From the NCBI RefSeq assembly GCF_001027745.1, contig NZ_LECU01000005.1, positions 62,001 through 126,000 of the forward strand: DNA of 64,000 nt, read 5' to 3'. Below the pieces are notes generated by a model, which was given only the letters and a program-made list of their open reading frames with translations, ran no database searches and was not told the origin of the DNA. Origin of the DNA: Pedobacter sp. BMA (GTDB lineage Bacteria; Bacteroidota; Bacteroidia; Sphingobacteriales; Sphingobacteriaceae). How positions within the stretch are numbered: position 1 is the first letter of the stretch; every line of letters starts with the position of its first letter. Of this stretch, positions 44,517 to 53,370 are shown piece after piece. Position numbers and translations under genes: made by a program.

Positions 44517-46151
44517 TTGAAAAGAAAAGATTTCCTCTATTTATCAGGAATGGGTTTTGGGGCGCTTATGCTTCCCGACTTATCCGCCTTCGGAACGCCC
44601 ATAGATCCTTTACAGGCACTTGAGGGTGTTGATGTTAAGATCAAGAAAGAACTGGCCGATGTAGCGCTCAACGCTGCGAAATCAAAAGGTGCATCGTATG
44701 CCGACATACGCATTGGCCGTTACCTCAACCAGTTTGTCGCCACCCGCGAAAAGCGTGTGCAGGGTGTAGCCAATACCGAATCTTATGGTGTGGGCATACG
44801 CGTTTTGGCCAATGGATGCTGGGGTTTTGCCGCAACAAATAATGTAAGCAAAGATGCAGTTGCAAAATGTGCTGAACAAGCGGTTGCAGTGGCAAAGGCA
44901 AATGCAAAGATCCAGGGTGAGCCTGTTCAGCTGGCGCCTCAAAAAGGTTACGGCGAGGTGAGCTGGAAAACACCTATCGAAATCAATGCCTTTGAAGTAC
45001 CTGTAAAGGAAAAAGTAGATTTGCTTTTAAACGTGAACGATGTTGCCATGCAAAACGGAGCGAACTTCGTCAACTCGGTGATTTTTGCCGTGAATGAGCA
45101 AAAATATTTTGCCTCAACAGATGGGTCTTATATTGATCAGGATGTACACAGGATTTATCCGAATTTTAATGTCACCAGAATAGACCGGGCTTCGGGACAG
45201 TTTAAAACCCGCAACTCCTTAAGTTCGCCCATGGGTAAAGGTTATGAGTATATGCACGCCCGTCCGGAAGATAAAGTAAGTGGTATTGTAACCCGCTACA
45301 AAGGCCGTTATGATATGCTTGAAGATGTGAAAGAGGCCGCGCGTGTAGCATCAGAAAAAATTAAGGCAAAATCGGTAGAACCGGGTAAATATGATCTCGT
45401 GTTGGATCCATCTCACCTTTGGTTGACCATCCACGAGTCTGTTGGTCACCCGACTGAATTAGACCGCGTGTTGGGATACGAAGCAAACTATGCCGGTACC
45501 AGTTTCCTGACTTTGGATAAATGGGAATCAAAGAAATTCAAATTTGGCAGTGATAAAGTCAATATTGTAGCCGATAAAACCCAGGTGGGCTCATTAGGCG
45601 CAGTAGGCTATGATGATGAAGGCGTAAAATGCAAGAAATGGGATTTAATCAAAGATGGTGTATTGGTCAATTACCAGGCCATTCGCGATCAGGCACACAT
45701 CATTGGTTTAAATGAATCACAGGGATGCTGCTATTCTCAGGGCTGGGACGATGTTCAGTTCCAGCGTATGGCCAATGTTTCCTTACAGCCGGGTAAAGAA
45801 AAGCTTAGCGTTGATGATATGATTAAAAATGTTGAAAAAGGCATTTACATTATCGGCGATGGCAGTTTTTCTATCGACCAGCAACGTTATAACTTCCAGT
45901 TTGGAGGGCAGATTTTCTATGAAATCAAGGAAGGAAAAATCGTAGGCATGTTAAACGATGTTTCCTATCAGGCAAACACGCAGGAATTCTGGAATTCGTG
46001 CAATGCGGTTTGCGATGAAAGTGACTATCGTTTAGGTGGATCATTCAACGATGGAAAAGGTCAGCCTTCGCAAAGCAGTGCCGTTTCTCACGGAAGTTCA
46101 ACTGCAAGATTCAATGGAGTTAATGTTATTAATACAGCAAGAAAGATATAA
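44517..46151 (+). CDS. TldD-type metalloprotease subunit, Tat-like signal
   Basis: 544 residues from a TTG at 44517. A Tat-like N-terminus (KRKDFLYLSGMGFGALMLPD) precedes the TldD domain. Metal motif HESVGHPTELDR with His306, Glu307, His311 (HExxxH, usual TldD form HEAVGHxxE). The C-terminal part has YRLGGSFNDGKGQPSQSSAV and ends with the family's glycine-rich sheet. With TldE (next gene) it forms a heterodimeric or multimeric protease that trims unfolded peptides or modified peptides. Here it likely acts outside the cytoplasm if the Tat signal works, which is unusual for TldD. The TTG start is supported by an equal start in the paralogue at 47565. Confidence 0.88.
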   Translation: MKRKDFLYLSGMGFGALMLPDLSAFGTPIDPLQALEGVDVKIKKELADVALNAAKSKGASYADIRIGRYLNQFVATREKRVQGVANTESYGVGIRVLANGCWGFAATNNVSKDAVAKCAEQAVAVAKANAKIQGEPVQLAPQKGYGEVSWKTPIEINAFEVPVKEKVDLLLNVNDVAMQNGANFVNSVIFAVNEQKYFASTDGSYIDQDVHRIYPNFNVTRIDRASGQFKTRNSLSSPMGKGYEYMHARPEDKVSGIVTRYKGRYDMLEDVKEAARVASEKIKAKSVEPGKYDLVLDPSHLWLTIHESVGHPTELDRVLGYEANYAGTSFLTLDKWESKKFKFGSDKVNIVADKTQVGSLGAVGYDDEGVKCKKWDLIKDGVLVNYQAIRDQAHIIGLNESQGCCYSQGWDDVQFQRMANVSLQPGKEKLSVDDMIKNVEKGIYIIGDGSFSIDQQRYNFQFGGQIFYEIKEGKIVGMLNDVSYQANTQEFWNSCNAVCDESDYRLGGSFNDGKGQPSQSSAVSHGSSTARFNGVNVINTARKI

Positions 46152-46153
46152 TT

Positions 46154-47470
46154 ATGGCTATACTAAGTAAAGAAGAAGCCCAGGCGATATTAAAAAAGGT
46201 AGTTGGCTTTTCAAAAGCCGATTTCTGCGAAGTAAGTTTAAGAGGTTCTGATGGCGGAAACATTCGTTATGCCCGTAATGCCGTTTCAACCGCAGGACAA
46301 ATCAGTACCATGAGTTTGGGCGTAAGTTCTACATATGGAAAGAAAACAGGTTCGGCAACGATCAATGAGTTTGATGATGCTTCACTTGAAAAAGTGGTGC
46401 GCAGAGCGGAAGAGCTGGCGATGCTGGCTCCTGAAAACCCTGAGTTTATGCCATTACTAGGCCCAGCCACCTTTGATGAATCTAAAACATTTAATGCGAA
46501 TACTGCGGCAATGACACCAGATACCCGCGCGGAAATGGTAGGAAAAAGTTTAAGTGTATCCAAAGCAGCAGGATTAGATGCTGCAGGCTTTCTGGAAAAC
46601 TCTACCAGTTTTAATGCAATCATGAACTCAAAAGGTTTATTTGCATACAATAAAGGCACAAATGTTTCCTTCTCTGTTACGGTTAGAAATAAGCAGGGAA
46701 CGGGATCAGGATATGTTGAGCAGGATTTTAACGACCTGTCCAAAATGGACACCCTGGCACTGAGTAAAATTGCAGCAGGCAAAGCCAATGGTTCTGCAGG
46801 AGCAAAAGCCATTGAACCAGGAAAGTATACTGTCATTTTAGAGCCGCTTGCGGCCAGCGATATGTTAGGCAACATGTTTAGGGGTTTCGATGCCCGTAGT
46901 GCTGATGAAGGCAGAAGTTTCATGAGCAAAAAAGGTGGCGGTACGCGTTTAGGCGAACAGCTTTTTTCTGAAAATGTAAACATCTACTCTGATCCCCTCA
47001 ATGCCGAAGTGCCCTCTTCCACATGGAGTGGCGATGGCTTACCTTTAAAAAGAACACAATGGGTAGATAAAGGTGTGGTTAAAAACCTTTCTTATTCCCG
47101 TTACTGGGCCGCACAGAAAAATGTTCAGCCAGTACCGTTCAGCAGAAGCATTGTAATGGAAGGCGGAACACAATCACTGGAAGATTTGATTAAAAGTACA
47201 GAAAAAGGTATTCTCGTTACGCGTTTCTGGTATATCCGCTCTGTAGATCCTCAAACTTTACTACTGACAGGCTTGACGCGTGATGGTACTTTCTATATCG
47301 AAAATGGTGAGATTAAATTCCCAATTAAAAACTTCAGATTTAACGAGAGTCCGGTGATTATGTTAAACAATGTTGAAGCACTGGGTAAACCCGTAAGAAC
47401 CGGAAGTGGGCTAATTCCGCCAATGAAAATCAGGGATTTCACCTTTACTTCGCTGTCTGACGCGATTTAA
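46154..47470 (+). CDS. TldE/PmbA-type protease subunit
   Basis: 438 residues, start 2 bp after the TldD stop. Same fold family as TldD without the HExxxH motif, as known for TldE/PmbA. Features: AQAILKKVVGFSKADFCEVS, TMSLGVSSTYGKKTGSATIN, the C-terminal GLTRDGTFYIENGEIKFPIK and IMLNNVEALGKP. There is no signal peptide, so either it stays in the cytosol or is co-exported with a TldD partner through the Tat route. Both partners flank it (44517 and 47565), so two alternative heterodimers are possible. Confidence 0.9.
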   Translation: MAILSKEEAQAILKKVVGFSKADFCEVSLRGSDGGNIRYARNAVSTAGQISTMSLGVSSTYGKKTGSATINEFDDASLEKVVRRAEELAMLAPENPEFMPLLGPATFDESKTFNANTAAMTPDTRAEMVGKSLSVSKAAGLDAAGFLENSTSFNAIMNSKGLFAYNKGTNVSFSVTVRNKQGTGSGYVEQDFNDLSKMDTLALSKIAAGKANGSAGAKAIEPGKYTVILEPLAASDMLGNMFRGFDARSADEGRSFMSKKGGGTRLGEQLFSENVNIYSDPLNAEVPSSTWSGDGLPLKRTQWVDKGVVKNLSYSRYWAAQKNVQPVPFSRSIVMEGGTQSLEDLIKSTEKGILVTRFWYIRSVDPQTLLLTGLTRDGTFYIENGEIKFPIKNFRFNESPVIMLNNVEALGKPVRTGSGLIPPMKIRDFTFTSLSDAI

Positions 47471-47564
47471 TTAATTGAATCGTTATTGCCAGGCGAAGCA
47501 ATGAAGCAATCTAAACTCAGGGTTTGGATTGCTCATTTTTACCATACAATTTAAAAACCGAAAA

Positions 47565-49205
47565 TTGAGAAGAAGAGATTTTTTATACATGACTGGCGTG
47601 GGTCTGGGCACCACAATGCTGCCCAATTTACCCGCATTTGGCAAAATAATTTCTGTAGAAGAATCATTAACACCTGTTGATGTTGCCCTGAAAAAGCAAA
47701 TGGCTGATGTTGCCCTGAATGCTGCAAAAAGCAAAGGAGCAACCTATGCCGATGTTCGGATTGGACGGTACTTGAATCAGGTGGTAGTCACAAGAGAAAA
47801 CAGGGTTGAAAACATCTCCAATGCTGAATCTTATGGTTTGGGAGTACGGGTAATTGCCAACGGAAGCTGGGGATTTGCGGCAACAAACAATCTCGACAAC
47901 GATAGCATTGCCAAAGCAGCAGCGGCGGCGGTTGCTATCGCAAAAGGCAATTCCAAACTCATGGAGGAGCCTGTTCAACTTGCCCCGCAAAAAGGGTTCG
48001 GTGAAGTGAGCTGGAAGACGCCATTAGAGGTGAATGCCTTTGAGGTTCCAATAAAAGAAAAGGTCGACCTGCTACTGAAAGTGAACAGTGAAGCAATGAA
48101 AGGCGGTGCAAAATATATTAACTCTAATCTTTTTATGATCAATGAGCAGAAGTATTTTGCTTCTACAGATGGGTCATATATCGATCAGGATATTCACAGA
48201 ATCTGGCCTACTTTTACCCTCACAAAAACGGACTCGGCCAGCGGCAAGTTTGAAACCAGAAGTGCATTAAGTGCCCCAATGGGGATGGGATTTGAGTACT
48301 TAAATCCTAAAGACACAGAGAAAATTAAAGGTGGCCCAGTAACCCTTTATAAAAAGCGTTATGATATCCTGGAAGATGTTCGCGAAGCAGCTGTTCACGT
48401 CGATGAAAAGCTAAAAGCTAAACCCATTGCACCGGGGAAATACGATTTGGTTTTAGACCCTTCTCACCTCTTTCTAACCATACATGAATCTGTCGGTCAC
48501 CCGACAGAATTAGACCGCGTTTTAGGCTACGAAGCAAACTATGCCGGAACAAGTTTCCTGACCCTGGATAAATGGGAATCGAAAAAATTCAATTTTGGCA
48601 GTAAAGAAGTAAATATTCTGGCAGATAAAACGGAACCAGGATCTTTAGGTGCTGTGGGTTATGACGATGAAGGGGTTAAATGTGGCAACTGGGATATCAT
48701 TAAGGATGGTATTTTAGTTAATTATCAAACTATACGCGATCAGGCACATATCCTCGGACTGAAGGCATCCCAGGGTTGTTGTTACGCCGATAGCTGGGAC
48801 AGCATCCAGTTTCAAAGAATGCCCAATGTTTCTTTAGCCCCCGGCAACGCACCACTAAGTGCCGCTGATATGGTTAAAAATGTGGAAAAAGGCATTTATA
48901 TGTTTGGCCGAAATTCGTATTCTATTGATCAGCAGCGCTACAATTTTCAATTCAGTGCACAACTGGCTTATGAGATAAAAGAAGGCAAAATTGTGGGCAT
49001 GTTTAAAGATGCAGCTTATCAGGCAAACACCCAGGAATTCTGGAACTCATGTGTACAACGTTGTGATCAGAATGACTACCGCCTGGGCGGAACATTTTCC
49101 GACGGTAAAGGCCAACCCGGACAAGCAAGTGCAGTATCTCATGGAAGTGCAACCACACGTTTTAACGGCGTAAATGTAATTAATACGGGAAGGAAGTTAG
49201 GCTAA
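47565..49205 (+). CDS. Second TldD-type metalloprotease subunit, Tat-like signal
   Basis: 546 residues from a TTG at 47565 (longer frame from 47529 not used; the TTG fits MRRRDFLYMTGVGLGTTMLP, a full RRxFL Tat motif). Metal motif HESVGHPTELDR (His307, Glu308, His312). It is about 70 percent similar by eye to the protein at 44517 over the whole length, so a duplication with TldE between the two. Differences are in the N-terminal third. Last gene of the cluster; its stop overlaps tail-to-tail with the minus-strand gene at 49197 by 9 bp. Confidence 0.88.
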   Translation: MRRRDFLYMTGVGLGTTMLPNLPAFGKIISVEESLTPVDVALKKQMADVALNAAKSKGATYADVRIGRYLNQVVVTRENRVENISNAESYGLGVRVIANGSWGFAATNNLDNDSIAKAAAAAVAIAKGNSKLMEEPVQLAPQKGFGEVSWKTPLEVNAFEVPIKEKVDLLLKVNSEAMKGGAKYINSNLFMINEQKYFASTDGSYIDQDIHRIWPTFTLTKTDSASGKFETRSALSAPMGMGFEYLNPKDTEKIKGGPVTLYKKRYDILEDVREAAVHVDEKLKAKPIAPGKYDLVLDPSHLFLTIHESVGHPTELDRVLGYEANYAGTSFLTLDKWESKKFNFGSKEVNILADKTEPGSLGAVGYDDEGVKCGNWDIIKDGILVNYQTIRDQAHILGLKASQGCCYADSWDSIQFQRMPNVSLAPGNAPLSAADMVKNVEKGIYMFGRNSYSIDQQRYNFQFSAQLAYEIKEGKIVGMFKDAAYQANTQEFWNSCVQRCDQNDYRLGGTFSDGKGQPGQASAVSHGSATTRFNGVNVINTGRKLG

Positions 49206-49643
49206 TTTTGTAGCCAGAACTTTTCGGCTGGCTACTCTTTTATAGGCTAATGCTAATAGATCAATAGCTAAAGCGAGCCCCTCTTTATCTTTAAGGTAGT
49301 AAGTAACCCAGCCTGATTTAGTAATCAAATGATGTTCACTAACTTTATTTGCCAGAATTAGATCAGACTTAATTTGAGCGGATAATAAAATATCCAGAAT
49401 ACCATTGCTGTGAACATGAGCGAACTCTTTTCCGCTGAAATTAAACTGAATGCCTCCATACTGATGTAAGGCGACAGAGTTTTGCTCCCATTTTAATGCG
49501 GTATTCTCAAGCTCGTCAAGCAAATCCAGGCGTTCCGGATCAACAACAAAAAGCCAAAGCTTCATTACATTATCAAAAATCTGTGCTAATAAAGGAATAC
49601 CCTTTAAAAACCCCAGATACTTCACTACAAATGAAAACAGCAT
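49197..49643 (-). CDS. Luciferase-domain protein (DUF5519)
   Basis: 148 residues. LLAQIFDNVMKLWLFVVDPE, LDLLDELENTALKWEQNSVA, LHQYGGIQFNFSGKEFAHVH, SNGILDILLSAQIKSDLILA, SEHHLITKSGWVTYYLKD. The pattern VxxxxHxYGGxQFxxxxKExxHxHxNGxLDIxL...HH...SGWxxYxLK is the DUF5519 (luciferase domain) signature. It overlaps the gene before it by 19 bp, so the two are coupled. The name comes from distant similarity; a light reaction is not implied. Confidence 0.78.
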   Translation of the reverse strand: MLFSFVVKYLGFLKGIPLLAQIFDNVMKLWLFVVDPERLDLLDELENTALKWEQNSVALHQYGGIQFNFSGKEFAHVHSNGILDILLSAQIKSDLILANKVSEHHLITKSGWVTYYLKDKEGLALAIDLLALAYKRVASRKVLATKLA

Positions 49644-50575
49644 TTATTTGTTTCGCTTAAAACTTTAATATGATCCATTACTCTTAGATGTACATTTCTG
49701 GTAATGCTTTCTGCCCAAAGATCGTAATACCAGACAGGAAATACTTTCAAGCTGTACCAACTGTTGCCAGTTAGCGTGGTGGTACCGTTGCCATTATCCT
49801 TAAGTAAAAACTGACCTCTTTGGATGTCTATATGTTCCATAATTTCAGGATCATGTGGTTGTGCTGTAATATCAAAAGTTAGGTTTTTATCCGGCTCAAA
49901 AGTTACAATTTTCTCATCAAATGTATATCCGTTACTAAAGATGCACTTCCTGCCTGCACCATTTCTATAGCCTGTTACTGTAGTTTGCGATGGGCTTGGC
50001 ATACCAATATTAAACAGCCAGTATTCATTTGGCTTTTTTATCTTGTCGAACGCTACCACATTTTTCCAGATTTTATCAGGTGTAGCATTAATGATAACCT
50101 CATCAGATACCATGTTTTCATAATGATGTTCTGAGAGTGAATCTGCTGCAAATACCACCAACAACAGCGATACAAAACTCACATTCAAGGTCTGATTATT
50201 TTTATTGAACATAGCCTTGCCGATGAATGCCCCGGTTACAACAAATACGAAAATAAGTGGTGATACAATAATTAAGCAGATGGTACCCTCTCTCAAAAAA
50301 AAGAAACTCAGCACAATAGCAATCAAACCATTAAAAACCGAATAACCAACGCGTGTAGCTGTTTTAAGCGGAACTGTTTTCCAAAACCATGAACTCAATA
50401 TCCCCATTAACACAGGAAGAATTACAAATTCAGAAAAAACAAGAACACCGGGTTTGGACGGTCCAATAAGATATCTTGTGATCGCGATTGCGCTTATGAT
50501 AAGGATATTAGGAACAATAAATCCCGGCAATAAGGTTTTATTAACTTTTTTCATCAGCTCTAATTTATTAACCAA
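49625..50575 (-). CDS. Membrane protein with SRPBCC (START-like) domain
   Basis: 316 residues. Four to five N-terminal membrane helices (VPNILIISAIAITRYLI, VLPVLMGILSSWFW, NGLIAIVLSFFFLREG, LIIVSPLIFVFVVTGAFIG), then a helix-grip domain at about 155-316: VIINATPDKIWKNVVAFDKI, GMPSPSQTTVTGYRNGAGRK, FEPDKNLTFDITAQPHDPEI. SRPBCC domains bind hydrophobic ligands. Coupled to DUF5519. Ligand unknown. Confidence 0.75.
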   Translation of the reverse strand: MVNKLELMKKVNKTLLPGFIVPNILIISAIAITRYLIGPSKPGVLVFSEFVILPVLMGILSSWFWKTVPLKTATRVGYSVFNGLIAIVLSFFFLREGTICLIIVSPLIFVFVVTGAFIGKAMFNKNNQTLNVSFVSLLLVVFAADSLSEHHYENMVSDEVIINATPDKIWKNVVAFDKIKKPNEYWLFNIGMPSPSQTTVTGYRNGAGRKCIFSNGYTFDEKIVTFEPDKNLTFDITAQPHDPEIMEHIDIQRGQFLLKDNGNGTTTLTGNSWYSLKVFPVWYYDLWAESITRNVHLRVMDHIKVLSETNKCCFHL

Positions 50576-50710
50576 ATATAATTAAAACAAATTAAACTTT
50601 CAAAAATTACTGAAAGATAGTTTAACAATAAGCCTATAGTTATCACACAACCGCGTAATAGATCTGAAGTTAGACTGCCTGACGGTGTTTTAGTGAGCAC
50701 CATAATGCAT

Positions 50711-51598
50711 TTACTCCACTCCTTTGGCATTTGTGGCTATCATATATAGCGATTTGGAGGCCGTAATAAAAAGAATATTCCTGTTTTTACCTCCAAAGCA
50801 TATATTCCCACACCAGTTCTCCGGCACATCGATATGCCCGGTCTTTTCGCCCGTTGGTGTATAGATATCTATACCTTTTCCTGTAATGTAAATATTTCCA
50901 GCACTATCCAATGTCATCCCGTCCGAACCTTGCTTAAAAAGAAGCATCCGGTTACCTAAAGTTGCATCTTTATCGATATCATATCTGTATGTCACATCAG
51001 CCACCCTGTCGGCCACATAAAGGTATTTTCCGTCAGGTGTACCAACAATGCCATTTGGCCTGGTCATCCCATCAGCAACAACGAAAGCAGTTTTAGTTCC
51101 TTTTGGGAGATAATATACTTTTTCGCCATTAAGTTCAGACTTCTGCCTTGTCCAGTAATCGCGTTGATAATATGGATCAGTGAAGTAAATCCCTCCCTTG
51201 GCATCAAGCCAGATATCATTAGGCCCGTTTACTTTTTTACCTTCATAATCAGAGAACAAGACGCTTACTTTCTTATTCTTGCCGATAGACCATATCTCAT
51301 TATTTTCATCAGCACAAACAATCAGGTTGCCTTTCTTATCGAAATAGGTACCGTTTGCCCTCCCCGATTTGTCCATATATAAGCTGAGCTGGCCCTTTAT
51401 ATCGTATTTCCAGATTTTATCATTTGGCTGATCGGTAAAGAATACATTACCTTGCTTGTCCACAGAAGCGCCTTCTGTAAATTTAAACTGCGAAGAAATG
51501 AGCTTCAGACTATCCTGAACAAAAACGGGAGCAGCAGACTGGCTGAAAGAAAATGAAGTAATTGAGATAAAGAATGATAAGAGGAAATATTTTTTCAT
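50711..51598 (-). CDS. SMP-30/gluconolactonase/LRE family protein, secreted
   Basis: 295 residues. Signal peptide SFFISITSFSFSQSA. Six-bladed propeller with FTEGASVDKQGNVFFTDQPN, ANGTYFDKKGNLIVCADENN, GPNDIWLDAKGGIYFTDPYY, GMTRPNGIVGTPDGKYLYVA, NWCGNICFGGKNRNILFITA. Metal-binding Glu (FTEG), Asn (GPND) and the DPYY loop are present as in SMP-30 gluconolactonases. Substrate probably a sugar lactone. Sits alone between the SRPBCC gene and the ABC exporter. Confidence 0.9.
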   Translation of the reverse strand: MKKYFLLSFFISITSFSFSQSAAPVFVQDSLKLISSQFKFTEGASVDKQGNVFFTDQPNDKIWKYDIKGQLSLYMDKSGRANGTYFDKKGNLIVCADENNEIWSIGKNKKVSVLFSDYEGKKVNGPNDIWLDAKGGIYFTDPYYQRDYWTRQKSELNGEKVYYLPKGTKTAFVVADGMTRPNGIVGTPDGKYLYVADRVADVTYRYDIDKDATLGNRMLLFKQGSDGMTLDSAGNIYITGKGIDIYTPTGEKTGHIDVPENWCGNICFGGKNRNILFITASKSLYMIATNAKGVE

Positions 51599-51609
51599 AG
51601 TAGATGTTT

Positions 51610-53370
51610 TTAACTTACACGCTTACCCTTAAGTAACATATCGAGTGCATGATCCAGTGTTCCGGCCTTTTGCACCTCACCTTCGTTTACAAAGTAAATC
51701 TCGTCGGCATTTTCAATGGTGTTTAAGCGGTGGGCAATAATTACCAGGGTAATTTCCTTTGAAAGTTTATTCAGGATATCGCCCAGCAACTTCTCGGTAA
51801 TGGTATCGATATTCGCGGTTGCCTCATCCAGAATGAGTAATTCAGGACTTCTAAGCACAGCCCGCATAAAAGCGATCAGCTGTTTTTGCCCTAAACTAAT
51901 GCCATCCGATCCTGAAACAATATTGGTGTTCAATCCCTCGTCAAAAATCGCCAGGAGCGCACCTAAACTTGCATCCTGTATAATCTTTTCCAGCTCGGCG
52001 TCACTTACATCTTTATACTGGCTGTTGCCATGGAGAATATTTTCTTTAACCGTTCCGGTAAACAGAAAGGGCTCCTGTAAAATAAAACCAATTTTCTGTG
52101 TCCGTGCTTCGGCACTAAATGTCCTGATGTCTTTCCCATTTAAAAGTACGGTACCCTTCGTCGCATCATATAAACGGGCAATTAAAGATGCTGTAGTTGT
52201 TTTACCCCCTCCTGTTGGCCCGATAAGTGCATAGGTTTTCCCTTTGTCAAACCTGAGGTTAACTTGATGCAATATCTCTTTTGAATCATCGTAAGAAAAA
52301 TGAACATCCCTAAATTCCAGCAACGCATCCGAACTAAGCTGTGGCGTTTCATCCATCTGCTTCAAGTTCGTTTCCAGTAATAAAATTTGTGAAATCCTGT
52401 CCCAGCCCGCCATAGCTACCTGAAAACTGGTCCACAGAGCGGCAAGCTGACGCAATGGGTTATAAAAATTGGTACAATAAGAAATGTAACTCACCAGCAA
52501 CCCTATAGAAAAATAGCCATGTGCGATGAGGTAAATCCCAAACAAGAGCACGATCAATTGTGCTGCACTGGACAAGAGTCCGTATACCGGAACAAAAATA
52601 TTATTGGCCAAACCAGCACCTATAGCGGTTTTATAATTCTCCTGATTGGCCTCATCGAAACGTTTCCGGAAATAGTCGCGTCGGTTGAAGGCGATAATCA
52701 CTTTGAAATTATTCAGGCTCTCCTGAATTTCAGCACTTAAACCACCTACACTTTTCAGGTTTTTTGCATTTTTCTTTTTAACCCAGGGTGATAAGGCAAC
52801 TGTAAACACAATGATTAGTGCTGCAGGCGAAAGTGCTGCTACACCAAGTTCGGTATTAATGGACAATAGAAAAATCCCCGCCCCAAGCATCGTTACAATA
52901 CTGCCAATAAACTGCATCAACGATTGTGAAAAAAACTGGTTAAGCTTATCCGTATCATTATTAACCCTCGAAATTAAGTCGCCAGCCTTGTTCTGGTTGA
53001 AAAAGGAAACCGGTAGTTCCTGTAGTTTATTGAAAATTGCATTGCGTAAAGTGTACAGCATCCGCTGCCCTATTCCACCCATGAGTTTGGTTTGTACATA
53101 CCCTGTAATCATGGCACATAAATAAATCACCAGCAGGATTCCGCCAAATACAAGCACACCATGAAAATGTTTGGTCCGTATATAAGTATCTATGGTATGA
53201 CCAACCAACAGTGGACCTACCAAAAGCAAGCTTGAGTTTGCCAGAATAAACACCAGCGCCAGCCAAAGCTTTTTACGCTCAGCCTCAATCAGCTTCAGCA
53301 ATCTTTTTAGCGCCTGATAAGTAGATTGCTTGTTTTGCCCGGGATTAAGCTGATTAAGATTGTAGTTCAT
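51610..53370 (-). CDS. ABC exporter subunit B (degenerate signature motif)
   Basis: 586 residues from the ATG at 53370, overlapping the upstream ABC gene by 17 bp; a 31-residue longer frame is discarded because it covers that gene. Six-helix membrane domain (about 35-330) and nucleotide-binding domain: Walker A GPTGGGKTT, signature ISLGQKQLIAFMRAVLR (canonical LSGGQ changed to SLGQK), Walker B ELLILDEATANIDTITEKL with the catalytic Glu present, H-loop IAHRLNTIE. Together with its neighbour it forms a heterodimer; one of the two ATP sites should be degenerate. Substrate unknown (lipid or drug type). Confidence 0.9.
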   Translation of the reverse strand: MNYNLNQLNPGQNKQSTYQALKRLLKLIEAERKKLWLALVFILANSSLLLVGPLLVGHTIDTYIRTKHFHGVLVFGGILLVIYLCAMITGYVQTKLMGGIGQRMLYTLRNAIFNKLQELPVSFFNQNKAGDLISRVNNDTDKLNQFFSQSLMQFIGSIVTMLGAGIFLLSINTELGVAALSPAALIIVFTVALSPWVKKKNAKNLKSVGGLSAEIQESLNNFKVIIAFNRRDYFRKRFDEANQENYKTAIGAGLANNIFVPVYGLLSSAAQLIVLLFGIYLIAHGYFSIGLLVSYISYCTNFYNPLRQLAALWTSFQVAMAGWDRISQILLLETNLKQMDETPQLSSDALLEFRDVHFSYDDSKEILHQVNLRFDKGKTYALIGPTGGGKTTTASLIARLYDATKGTVLLNGKDIRTFSAEARTQKIGFILQEPFLFTGTVKENILHGNSQYKDVSDAELEKIIQDASLGALLAIFDEGLNTNIVSGSDGISLGQKQLIAFMRAVLRSPELLILDEATANIDTITEKLLGDILNKLSKEITLVIIAHRLNTIENADEIYFVNEGEVQKAGTLDHALDMLLKGKRVS

